64,000 nt of DNA from Clarkia xantiana subsp. parviflora (taxonomy: Eukaryota; Streptophyta; Magnoliopsida; Myrtales; Onagraceae), in NCBI GenBank assembly GCA_036873135.1, contig JAPTYO010000017.1, positions 16,306,001 to 16,370,000 on the forward strand, in the 5' to 3' direction. Below the pieces are notes generated by a model. The model made no database searches, had not been told where the DNA came from, and was given only the letters and a program-made list of their open reading frames with translations. The position numbers and the translations under genes are program-made. Each line of letters opens with the position of its first letter. Within the stretch, counting starts at the first letter, position 1. Below, one piece after another: positions 46,101 through 56,468 of this stretch.

Positions 46101-49100
46101 TGCTGCGATTGTAGTCATGAATGTATGCATAAATATATGGCGGCCATGTGCATGGATGTCTAAATGTTTGTACACATGGGAGTGTGTACGTGGGCATGCA
46201 TATGAGTGCAAGCATGAACATGTGTGTATGTATGGACGGGTTGTGAGTATAAGCATGAGTGATGACATTGATGTACCTGTAGATGTTAATCATGAATATG
46301 AGCATAAGTGCAAAGGTGAGAGTATGGACCTCTCCTTTACCTGAGGGTGAGAACTCTGCCACTCAATGGGACACAACGTTCCGCCTCCCTCGTACTAGCG
46401 CGGGCATTGTCCATAACCTCGTCCTTCGGCATGTGTAACATTTTTCCTTCATTCGTTGGAGCGTGTGTATAGTTCTTGACCTTTGGCATGTGTAACATTT
46501 TTCCTTCATTCGTTGGAGCGTGTGTATAGCTCTTGACCTTTGCTCTGCAGTTTGTTCCCCATAAAAGTGAGGGTGAAAATGCTTACAAGCTTTCTTCTTA
46601 CCGCCGCGAGCGAAGGGGTCTATTGACATGTGTTAAGGGTTGACCCTTCCTTCGGATGTGTTGGAGCGTTGCTCCATTTGGGGAAACTAAAAGTTCGCCC
46701 TCTTCCCTTGGTGTTAAGGTTGCCCCCGTAGTAGGCAGATCTCGCCCCTCCATGAGTAAGGGTCGATCTTTGCGTTGGTTGCTCGTATAGATGACTCACT
46801 TTTGGGAAGCTTTCTTCTTCAGACAGGGAGACCTTGAAGATCGTTTTCCAAGGTAGTCAGACCAAATCTGACTGTCCTGTGTCTTGGGTGTCCGCGGTGG
46901 ACTCGTATGAGGCGGGGACTCGTATGACCCCTTGTAGGTTGACTTCATGGAGAAAAATATAAGGTGTAGGCAGAGCGTTCCGAATGTACCGTTGAATCGG
47001 ATGAGAGGGAAGAACCCTCTAGTTCTGCTTATCAGGCCCAAAAATTTTCTAAGTCAGGGAAGGCTGCTAATGCTTCTAGTATGCTCTCATTCCATTCTCT
47101 TTTCTTTGTGATATACTTATGATTGTTCCTATGTTGCTTCTTTCTTGTTGTTAGAGCGTTCTTCCCTGGTTACCGAATGGTTCTTGCGGTGGGCGAGAGT
47201 TCAAGTCAATCTAAATCCAAGGCGCGAAAACCTGACTCTGAGGTCGGGCCCTCGGCTGCCAAGGAGAAGGAAACCGCGAGAGGCTCTCCTTCCAGTGCCC
47301 CCTTGCTGACTCCCTCTCATGATAAGGAGGTAGTGGTTGAAGAGGCGCCCTCTTTGCTTGACAAAGGGAAACAACCTGTGGCTGGCGATGGGGTGATCAT
47401 AGGTCTTGATGTCTCTTCTTTATCCTCTGCCCCCCAGCCGAGGGACCGAGACTCAGGTTCATTTCATCTTCATGTAGATTTGACGACTTTCGAAGGTGTC
47501 TTTGGCTTTCCTATAGGTTATGTTACTAACCCCTGCGTTGAAAATTTTTCTTTTGGTGATGGGTGTGATCATCGCCTTTCGTTGAGGTTCCTTTCTCTTG
47601 CCATGACTCTGAGTTAGCCTCTACTAGCATCGTAGTTGTGATCGTTGTGGGGATCGTTTTGTTATATGTCCTCAATAGTGCTTGTCGTGATTCTTTGCTT
47701 CATGATTGATTTCGTGAGATATGGAGGTTGTCTTCATAATAAGGACGTCTCCTTCCTGGTATCACCCAGTGGGTTGAAATATAAGTGCCTACCTTTGATG
47801 AGCGTACGAAGGGTGTTGTTTTTCCTTTTTCTTGAACCTCCTCCTAAGGCTAGGCGTAGCCTTTTGATGTTCGTGGTCGGGATGGTGTCTTTAAAATGCA
47901 TGTCTTTGACAAATGTTTTATGATGTGCTGCCATTATAATCACTTCGAGGTATGTGGACATGATAGCCACTTCATGATGTGTGGGAGTGATAGCCCTTTT
48001 GTAGTGTGTGGACATGATAGCCACTTCAGGGTATGTGGACATGATAGCCACTTCAAGGTATGTGGACGTGATAGCCACTTCAAGATATGTGGACATGATA
48101 GCCACTTCAGTGTATGTGGATATGATAGCCACATCACGATGTATGGAGTTGTGCTTTAGTATTCCTTTCTCATTGGAGAGCCTTCTTTGCTATAGTTGCC
48201 TTTTGTTTAGGCTATGTTTGTTGGGTTAGGTCCCGATGTCTCGTCTTGTCGGATGTCGTATCCTTTATGCTCTTTAGATGTCTCCTTCATGAGTTGTGCT
48301 TGACGATGTTCAAGTCTGATACGAGCATAGGTCGCGTGAAGGCGACATGCAAGACAATAACGTTTGTCGGAGGTTGATTTGTGCGACTTGTAAGGCAATT
48401 CTCTTTTTGATGGGTCGAGTTTATTTTGAGAGCCTTGAACTTTGGATTTCATGTCTTTGCTATCCTCCTTGGTGGTGTTGGGTTCCTTTGAGATACTTCT
48501 CTTGACTTGTGCTATGGATGGTAGGATAACTCGCTACTTTTCATGATAACCTCTTGTGCTTCTGTGTATGATCCTTTGGTCATGGACTTCTCCTTTGTAT
48601 ATGCTTTCCATTCCTTATCTTTCTTTTGTGCTTTTCTTCACATCATTCCTGCTATTTCATCAAGAAAAAACATTATGTGTTCTTTATACAACTTTACTTT
48701 GAAATTACTTTTTCATGGAATCCTTCTCAGTATGGTGCGATGATCTCTTCTGATACCCTTTAAATGTTATATATGGTACTGTTAGACCAAAGATACGCTC
48801 TTGGTGGGCGTCGAATCTGTTCACGAGACAGGCTCTCGGAGGGCGCTTAACGTTTCACAGGATAGGCTCCCGGAGGGCACATGTTAGACCAAAGATACGC
48901 TCCTGGTGGGCGTCGAAATCTGTTCACGAGACTGGCTCTCGGAGGGCACTTAACGTTTCACAGGATAGGCTCCCGGAGGGCACAGGTTAGACCAAAGATA
49001 CGCTCCTGGTGGGCGTCGAAATCTGTTCACGAGACTGGCTCTCGGAGGGCACTTAACGTTTCACAGGATAGGCTCCCGGAGGGCACAGGTTAGACCAAAG

Positions 49101-52100
49101 ATACGCTCCTGGTGGGCGTCGAAATCTGTTCACGAGACAGGCTCTCGGAGGGCACTTAACGTTTCACAGGATAGGCTCCCGGAGGGCACAAGTTAGACCA
49201 AAGATACGCTCCTGGTTGGCGTCGAAACTGGTAGTTTGAAATCTACCTCAAGATACGCTCTTGGGGGCGTCGAATCTGGTAGTGTTTTTTCTACCTCAAG
49301 ATACGCTCTTGGGGGCGTCGAATCTGGTAGGTTGCAAATCTACCTCAAGATACGCTCCTGGGGGCGTCGAAATCGTAGTTTTTGGAAACCACTCTCAAGA
49401 TACGCTCTTGGTGCGTCGAAGGTCGTAGTATATAAACTACTCTCAAGATACGCTCTTGGGGGCGTCGAAGGTCGTAGTATGAACACTACTCTCAAGATAC
49501 GCTCTTGGGGGCGTCGAAGGTCGTAGTATAAAAACTACTCTCAAGATACGCTCTTGGTGCGTCGAATCTGTTCGCGGGATAGGCTCCCGGAGGGCACAGG
49601 GTTCGTAGTTTTAGAACTACTCTCAAGATACGCTCTTGGGGGCGTCGAATGTGTTCGCGGGATTGGCTCCCGGAGGGCTCAGAATATTACTTTACCTTGT
49701 GTTCCTTCTTGTGTAGGGTGCGTTTTTGATACGCCTTTTAGATCTTTACTTGAGTTTTCTTTCCATGATATTGCCTGTTACCACGCTTTTTCTTCAATGT
49801 GGGAGATCCCCTTTCGAGGGCGATGTTTGTGTGTTGCCAACTTAGGACGAGTTCGTATAGGGAGTTGAGGATGTTTTCCTCTTATGTGACCTCTTCTAGG
49901 AGAAGTGGTATTGCATGTTCTTGTGATCTTCTGCCTCTAATCTCTTCTTTTGAACTAAGGTGGACTACCAAGCACTTATTCGTTTGGTGCCCCCCAAGTT
50001 GCTTGGTGGTCATACCGCCTTTCATATTTGGCCGTTGAATGCCCCTCGTTCATTTTCTTGGTTGGGTACCCCTTATGCTCGGGGCTCCTTTGTCTACTTG
50101 GTTGAATGCGATGAGTGTTCCTTGTAGTATTTACTCTTTCTCATGCTTGCTTGTTTCAGTTATAGGCATGGTCTGGATGATGCCTTTGTCGGATGTATCT
50201 TTAGAGGTTGGGTGGAGAGCTTTTGCTTTGGGTGGGTGGTGGTGATTTTCATTCTCTTGATAACCGGGGTGCGGCAGTGTTTGTATCCTAGGGGTGCTTG
50301 TAAATTCTTTCCCCCCCCTTCTTTGTGTTTCAGGTTGAAAAGCTCTCTCATAGAATGGTGTCTTGAGTTGTTAATCTTGTAGGTGTGTTTCAGACTAGTC
50401 AATCTAATCTATGCTCTTTGCTCGTGCATGGGGGGGTCTGACCGGGCTGTGATAATCTTCTTGGAGTGTTGTGGCATTTATTGTGGTTTGCCTTTCTCTT
50501 CACGTTGGAGTATTCTTCAATGCCTTTAGGGGGTGTCGCATTGGTCATGCTCCTCCCACCTTGAATGTTGATTATAGACTTCCTTTGAATTAGGACTTGA
50601 ATCTAAAAAGGGCGTTTTCCTTTAGGTTTGCAGGTGATGCTCCATGATTTTCCATGGGTTTGCCTCCGTATTGTCTATTCCTTGTTGAATAACTTCATTA
50701 GAGGCTGCATTTGTATTGCGTACGTATACATGTTTGAGGTGTGTTGAGCTGACAAGTCCCTCCTTTTTTATTTTGTCATAACCTTCATTCATCATGTATT
50801 CGGCGTATGGCCTTAAAGGCGGGATGTTTTTCTAGTTCCCCTTTTATCGGGGTTCTCCTCTTGATGGGATGCCAGAGTCAAATGTCTTATCATTTGCAGA
50901 CAAGGTGGTTGATCGTGATGTGTGTCTAGTGTGAGGGTCCTTGAAACCTTACTCCCCAAGCTTTTGAGCTCTTCTTTGGTTGGTCTTGTAGAACTATTAT
51001 CCTGCCCTAAGGCTCTTGATAGGAGATGTATCTCCTTTTTCATACTCTAGTTGTTGCACTATCTCTTTTGCTAATCTTGCATCTTTAGAGTTTCTCTCTT
51101 GGTGCATGACTTCAATGACAGGATTTTTTGCCGATGTTTATTCTATTAGGACTTGTATCCTTGGTTGCCTTCCTTTCTTGTGAGATGGCGAAGGAGTGTT
51201 TGTGAACACTCCAATGTGTCGTACTTGGTAGAGGTATGCGCCTAATATTTATGGCGCTGTCTTGAATCTTCGTGTACCTATCTTTGATGAACATGTTATT
51301 CATTGCATATATAATACGGAGTCCAAGGATCTCCGGGTTAGGATCATATTTTGAGAACAGAGATATAGTCATCTATTAGATAACCTCTTTATCTACGGAG
51401 TTTATTTTTGCAAGAATAAATGCAAGGATACTTGTAAGGATATGTGTTCCATCCTTATTCCTGGTTCCTTTGCAGTGCCGTGTCCCTAATGGGTGTGTTG
51501 ATGTTCTGACCACCTTTACTAGTAGGGGGTCCTTTGGTATTAGGTATGCCTGACTCTTCTCTAGTATCATCAATGGTTGGTCATGGGAGATGTCTGACTG
51601 ACTCCCTTCATGCACTATGGTTCTCTTCATATCAAAGTTGGTGGTTCCCTCTCTTATGACTAATATATCCTTGTGTGGAAATACTATGTTCTCCGTATCT
51701 CTTTTTAAAAGCTTGATGATGGTGTCACCATTCTTCCTTTGCTAGGCTTGGTGTCCTTGAGAGTTTTTGATGGAAGTGTATTCCATTACCTAGGATGAGC
51801 TTACTAAGTGTAGTTGTTTCTCTTGGCTATTTTGTGAAATCATAAAGATCTGCTGAAGGTGTTTGGTTCTGATGGTGGGCGTTGTCCATGTGATATGGTT
51901 TCCTCCATTTTTGGAGGGATGTGTTCGCGGCTACCCCCTCTCATGCCAATGGGCGTTTGTGGGAAGGGCATGTTGCGACTGGTGCCCCCCTTGCATACCA
52001 ATGCCAGATGGGATCCTTTGATGGACTTGGCCCTAGGATGATTTGTGGAAGGTTATAGTAGGGGTAATCCTTTGTGACCTTCATGGTAGTTCCTCTATAG

Positions 52101-55100
52101 GATGTTGGGAGTGCTCAACGTATTTTTGGAAGTGAACCATCCCTCTTGGTGATCTTTCCCAGAGTCTTGACCTTATAGGTGCCCTTTGAGATTGAGAGAT
52201 CTGTTCCTTGTGTATCTTTTGGATCGCGGCGGCGTTTTATGGACTCTTCTAGTGGTCCACCTGTGTATATATATATATATATCACGGAGCCCGAAGGCGT
52301 CCGGTACGGTCTTTCTTGGAAAACATGTTGATATCAAGTATCAAAATATACTCCTTTTAGGGAGTTGACATGTTATGCAGTTAAATTAAATAAGAGGATA
52401 TGGGAAGGATATGGGTGTGGGGGTGTTGATATCCCCTGCTTCCTTGGTAATGTAACTGTTTTCCTCCGTTAGTCTGTGTGTATTTCTTCCACTTGAGGAA
52501 TATAAGGTCGCATCCTTGCAAGGTGGACTATGTGGAGGTGTATCCTTCATGTATGCTATGTGCGATCTTACTCTACTATGTCTCTCCATGAGACTTCCCA
52601 TTGTAGTAGCTATGTGCTGACGTGGTGTGGTACTCTATGAGTCCTCTGTTCAAATCCTTGTCTTTTCAACTCCTCCCCTGTCCTAGGGGGATGTGTGCCA
52701 AGGGTTGTCGTGCACAAGGGGTTTGGATCTGTCGTGCTGTATCATGGGTAGGTGGTTGCCTTATTGTGTTGTTGGGACTATGTCCCTCCCTTTGAGCTTT
52801 CCTTGGTGTGTCCCTTAGGCATGTCTGTGGTGATACGGACTGTATGTGTACATTGCCATGGTGGATGTTGGAACTCCTATATCCTTGTTGGTCTTGCATG
52901 TATGTCTTCCCTTAGTGCGGTGTATGTCCTTGTTGGGGTACTTGGTTGAACTCCTGCCTCCTTGGAGGTCTTGCCTGTCTATCTGCCCCCAGGGGGGTGT
53001 ATGCCTTGGCATCCTGCTGTGTCTGTTGCTGCCTTGGAGGCACAGATTGCTGCCTTCCCTCTGGGAGTGGCCCTTGGTTATCTCTCATTTGTTCTTCTCG
53101 CTGCCTTGTTCGAGGGTGCGAGTGGTGTTCTTCTTCTGGGTCTTGTTCTTCCTCATGAACTTATTCTTCTTCATGCTGGTGTTGCCTTCTCTGCCTGTTC
53201 CTCAGAGTCTCTATATGGGCTAGCAGCTCATCCAATGCGTTCATCAACCTCGGGGTCACTGTCTGTGCTCCTTGCGAGTATGCGGGCCTTATGTTGGTTG
53301 TGTGGGCGCGATTGTCGTTCCTTTGAGTTAGTATTCCATATGGATACCCTTGAGGTTGTGCCTCATAGTAGTACCCCTGTGGAGGTGTCGTGTATTGGGA
53401 TGGCACTCCTTGTTGCCCCCCTGTCCCTGTGGCTTCCTAGTCAATGGAGTTGGAGCTGTGGAAGCCTCCTCCCTGCTTGTTAGGCTGGGGTGCCTGTGGG
53501 GCTACCTGAGGCTCTGGTGTGCATGCTGTTTCTCTGGGTTAGCTGCCTTGCTGAAGGTATAGGCTGTCTCCCTCGCCTATTGCCCCCAGGTGGGCGGTGA
53601 TGCCTAGATACTAAGCTGTTCGTCATCGCTCTTGTTATTGCCAGGCTTTCTGTTCGAAGCCCACGGACGGCGCCAAGTGTTAGGTTATAAAGTCTAGGTC
53701 AACGGGTCGTCAATCTAGAATTTATCTCCCACTAATGAAATGTCGGGTTCAGTGTTCCTAAGGCTAGTCGTTCTGATCCATGCCCTTCTACTCCCTTGGG
53801 GTAGTCGTTCTGATATATGTCCTTCTCTTCTCTCCTTCTGACCTCCTCTCCTTCTCTCCTTCTGACCTCCTTTCCTCCTCTCCTTCTGACCCCCTGGGGC
53901 TTGTCCTTCTGCTCTATGCTCTTCTGCTTCCTTGGCTCTCTTCTCCTTGCCACCCTGCAAGAGGGGCAATACCAGGCACAGAGGGGTGGGGGGGGGGGGT
54001 GGTGCCTGATGAACCCTCTCCGATGCCTAAGTCAGTACGGTTTTAGAGAGATAAAGTTAGAGAGATGTCAGAGCAAAATTATGCAACTTGCCAAGATGAT
54101 CAAATGAATAGTGGAGGTGGGGTATTTATAGGCAACGGTGTCATTAAGGTGGCTTAATGACATCGTTAACCTTTAAACACAGTTAATTAACCTTTAAACG
54201 CATAATTAGGACCCTAGGATACGGAGAAGGTAGGCGGAATAAACCGAGTGTGGGAGTCCAAGGGTGGTGTCAGGGCCCTTGGGGGGAGGGAAATCCGACC
54301 CCCAAGGGTAGGGGTTGGGTGAGGGCACCCAACCCCTCCTAGGGAGGATGGGGTTGGCCAACCCCATCCCCCCTAGGGGAGATCGGGTTGGCTAACCCGA
54401 TCTCTCCTAGGAGAGATCGGGTTGGTCCACCCGATCTCCCCTAGGGGAGATCGGGTTGGCTGACCCGATCTCCCCTAGGGGAGGTCGGGTGTGGCCACCC
54501 AACCTCACCTAGGTGATTTTGACTCGGCCGGACGAGCGCTTCGGCCTCACTTGAGCCGTTGGTGTTCTCGTGAAGTGTTCGGGTTGAAGTTTCGATTTAC
54601 AATCATTAACGGGGTGATAAAAATATAACGATTCGGAAGTCAACGGGTTCAAATTGGGCGTATATCCATCAGAAACCAACCCCTCAGGGGCCGCCTCCTT
54701 CATCTTCTCCGCAGCAGCGGCAGCTCTCGCCCATCCATGACTTCTCTCCCTCCCCTGTTCGGGCCGAGACGGAGGCCTGTCCTTCCATTCCTTGTCCTCT
54801 TTCTCCCCTTGCTCTCGATGGGAACTTCTATAGGCCCTTTGACTCTTCACAAGGGAATGCCCCCTGGACTCCTATCCAGACGCTTCAAGGAGTCCCGCTC
54901 ACACAAGGGGAGCAGGATCGGGAGCTGGCCCTGCATCTGCTGGCAGGCTCGATCCTGCCTACTATGCGGCATCCGATTTACCTCAATCGGACGCATATGC
55001 AGCGGGATATCAGGGACATGGCTGTGCGCCGCATAGAGGTGAGACTTCGCTTCTTTCTTTTGATGATAAATCGGGTCGTTTGTTCATTAACATTTTTCAT

Positions 55101-55814
55101 TCTTATTTGTAGGAGCTCGGGGACTACAACCGCCTCATCGGGTACGTCATTGCCTATGATGAGTCCCGGGAGCGGGACCGAGGGGTCCGCGAGCAGCTTC
55201 AGGCGGATCTTAAGGCCTCCCAGTCTTTGCGGGGGAAGCTTGTCAAAGAGCAGGCTGCCCTCAATCAGAAGATTCGGGACCTTCAGCAGCAGATCGCGGA
55301 CTTCGAGGGGATCTTGAGGCAAGAGCGGCAGGAGCGGGGGGCGATTGTGGACAGGCTGACCCAGGAGAAGAAGGCTGCTGAGGACAAGCTGGTCCTTGAG
55401 AAGAAGGCTCTGGAGGAGCTAATCGCGGGATTTCCTGCGCAGCTGGCCGAAGCGGAGGCAAAGGGCCGGGAGGACTATCGGAGGTCGGAGGGCTTCCAAG
55501 CTGATGCCATGAAGTTCTTTGGCGCAGAGGTGGAGAACACTCTCTTCAACGCGGTTGAGGAGCTCCACCTAGAGTACGGGGATGCTATCAACTTCGACAA
55601 GTCTCCTTCTCTCGCTCCTTTTGCGAAGAAGTATTTTGCTCTTTCCGAGGAGAGTGATGGGGGGAGTACCCCCGTAATTGTCGAAGACGCTTCTGAACTT
55701 CCAAGTGCGGACGCCCCGATAGTCAATCCTCCCGAAGCCAATCCTGTGGATCCCTCTGCTACCGACTTCGCGGACCCAGCTGCTGCCAATGCTGCCGACA
55801 AGGACCAAGCTTGA
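43158..55814 (+). CDS. Spliced antisense ORF of E4, split by N3
   Basis: Start at 43158. Exon 1 is seven bases, then a GTAAGG...TTTCAG intron and exon 2 at 43255. Exon 2 reaches about 44063 (GTAAAC donor), with exon 3 from about 44100; that junction does not close in phase with the simplest sites. Exon 3 runs to 44729, where N3 begins, and continues at 54677-55038 in the same open frame. A GTGAGA...TTGTAG intron leads to the last exon, 55113-55814. The N-terminus resembles PF04195. The middle is basic then acidic and Ser/Pro-rich. The end is a coiled coil of about 90 residues (KEQAALNQKIRDLQQQIADF), followed by a globular stretch and an Ala/Pro/Asp tail. The gene faces gag-pol. Tat-lineage elements are known to carry such extra ORFs; their function is not established. 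N3 disrupts this copy. Confidence 0.72.
44730..45620 (-). mobile_element. 3' LTR of N3
   Basis: TGTTAGG to CCATCA on the plus strand. A minus-strand TATAAATA lies near 45168-45175. A poly-G tract lies between stem arms CAGGCAC (45025-45031) and GTGCCTG (45048-45054), and the R/U5 block is at 45060-45078. A CT-rich repeat (TCCTTCTGACCTCC) is at about 44870-44945. The shortened palindromic ladder is at 45355-45440. Confidence 0.92.
45621..46959 (-). other. N3 interior between 3' LTR and antisense-ORF remnant
   Basis: It starts with the polypurine tract complement CATGCCCCCGAG. About 46430-46545 has two copies of a roughly 65-bp unit (GGCATGTGTAACATTTTTCC, GGAGCGTGTGTATAG). The remainder is non-coding; short ORFs rich in Met/His/Ile at 45997-46362 follow its ATG/CAT-rich composition. 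Confidence 0.5.
46960..47617 (+). pseudogene. Antisense-ORF remnant of N3
   Basis: A plus-strand segment resembles two middle exons of the E1 antisense ORF. AGGGAAGGCTGCTAATGCTTC with a following GTATGC-like donor (about 47055-47080) matches the end of the E1 exon 3489-3367. 47154 to about 47455 matches the E1 exon 3293-3025 (PSAAKEKETA against ASAAKRKKAA; HDKEVVVEEAPSLLDKGK against RDKEMMVEEVPSLADKRK). The PF04195-like N-terminus and the coiled-coil end are missing or unrecognisable, so it is a relic. Confidence 0.65.
47940..48140. repeat. 27-bp tandem array in N3
   Basis: About seven units of GTATGTGGACATGATAGCC followed by ACTTCAAG, with small variation. The ORFs on both strands here are artefacts of the 27-bp (nine-codon) period. 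Confidence 0.95.
48785..49690. repeat. Two-type minisatellite array of N3
   Basis: Inverted counterpart of the E1 array. Long units of roughly 110-115 bp with GGCTCTCGGAGGGC and GGCTCCCGGAGGGCAC lie at 48785-49215. Shorter units of about 50-60 bp (CTCAAGATACGCTCTTGGGG) lie at 49215-49690. The long and short units keep the same order relative to the antisense ORF as in E1. Confidence 0.92.
49691..53160 (-). other. N3 interior, no recognisable genes
   Basis: I see no pol motif on either strand. 49955-50025 contains a block also found in E6 at 38450-38520 (GGTGCCCCCCAAGT with similar flanks). A short TA run is at about 52266-52281. The rest shows no repeat or open frame above noise. Confidence 0.45.
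53161..53406 (-). CDS. Short ORF in gag position of N3, unknown
   Basis: The 81-codon minus-strand frame lies about 270 bp after the PBS, where gag should begin. It starts MPSQYTTPPQGYYYEAQPQG, has a Gln/Tyr/Pro-rich front and ends in a short heptad-like stretch LMNALDELLAHIETLRNRQR with an acidic/His tail. I see no match with the gag of E4 or E2. It may be a gag fragment or chance. Confidence 0.3.
   Translation of the reverse strand: MPSQYTTPPQGYYYEAQPQGYPYGILTQRNDNRAHTTNIRPAYSQGAQTVTPRLMNALDELLAHIETLRNRQRRQHQHEEE
53661..53677 (-). promoter_or_regulatory. Primer binding site of N3
   Basis: The minus strand reads TTGGCGCCGTCCGTGGG directly after the 5' LTR. It differs from the E2 and E4 sites at one base (CCGTCCG against CCGTCTG). 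Confidence 0.8.
53678..54671 (-). mobile_element. 5' LTR of N3
   Basis: Same ends as 44730-45620. It has extra palindromic ladder units at about 54315-54490. Stem arms are CAGGCAC (53973-53979) and GTGCCTG (54002-54008) around a longer, T-interrupted poly-G tract. The R/U5 block is at 54014-54031. Confidence 0.92.
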
Positions 55815-56468
55815 ATATCTTTATCTTTTCGAGTCCTTGTATTTTCTTCTCTTGTGTCGTCGTCGGGCCCTTGAGCCCTTATCAATATCAAACTTCTCTA
55901 GTTCTAATCTTTTGTTGCACTTCTCCGAGTGACTTTACTTATACGCGCTTAAGTCGAAACTTCGACACTTAAGACATTCTCGTACGTCCCTCCCGACGAT
56001 TTAATAACTTGCACCACTTAAGGCGACTTAATATCGAGTGCATCACTTAAGACGACTTTAATTACTACTTAGGATAAACCTAAAGATTGTGCACCACTCA
56101 AGGCGACTTAATTCCATGCATCACTTAAGACGACTTTATATTACTTAGAGTAAATCTAAGAATCGTGCACCACTTAAGGCGACTTTCCTCGTGCACCACT
56201 GAAGGCGACTTTTCTCGTGCACCACTGAAGGTGACTTTTTACGTGCACCACTGAAGGCGACTTTTTACCGTGCACCACTGAAGGCGACTTTTCTCGTGCA
56301 CCACTGAAGGCGACTTTTACACTTAGCATAAATCTAAGGACAACTCTTATTTGGAAGCAACCTCTTTGTTTATTGACGGCATAAGATTGGCTTACATCGA
56401 ATTAAACGATAAACAACATACACCACTTAAGGCGATTTTACATCGGGCACCACTTAAGGCGACTTTTT
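55815..56468. repeat. 23-bp tandem repeats between E4 pol and antisense ORF
   Basis: From about 56000 to 56465, units of GTGCACCACTTAAGGCGACTT (variant CACTGAAGGCGACTTTT) recur at a 22-25 bp core period, with longer interspersed copies. The array lies between the two convergent stop codons (pol at 56469 on minus, antisense ORF at 55814 on plus). 55815-55990 is likely the 3' UTR of the antisense ORF. Confidence 0.88.

Larger units (their letters stand above)
44730..54671 (-). mobile_element. Non-autonomous Tat-like LTR element N3 (9942 bp)
   Basis: The 3' LTR is 44730-45620 (891 bp) and the 5' LTR is 53678-54671 (994 bp). The length difference is mainly extra palindromic ladder units in the 5' copy; outside that I count only about six substitutions. 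The TSD GAAAC is perfect (44725-44729, 54672-54676). The PBS on the minus strand is TTGGCGCCGTCCGTGGG (53677-53661) and the polypurine tract is CTCGGGGGCATG before 45620. The 8-kb interior has no RT, RNase H or integrase motif on either strand. It carries an antisense-ORF remnant (46960-47460), arrays (47940-48140, 48785-49690) and a short gag-position ORF. It must rely on proteins from another element. Confidence 0.92.

Noticed and set aside
47734..48159. Repetitive ORFs in both directions at the 27-bp array of N3
   Set aside because: The nine-codon period keeps frames open by itself; no independent evidence of coding.
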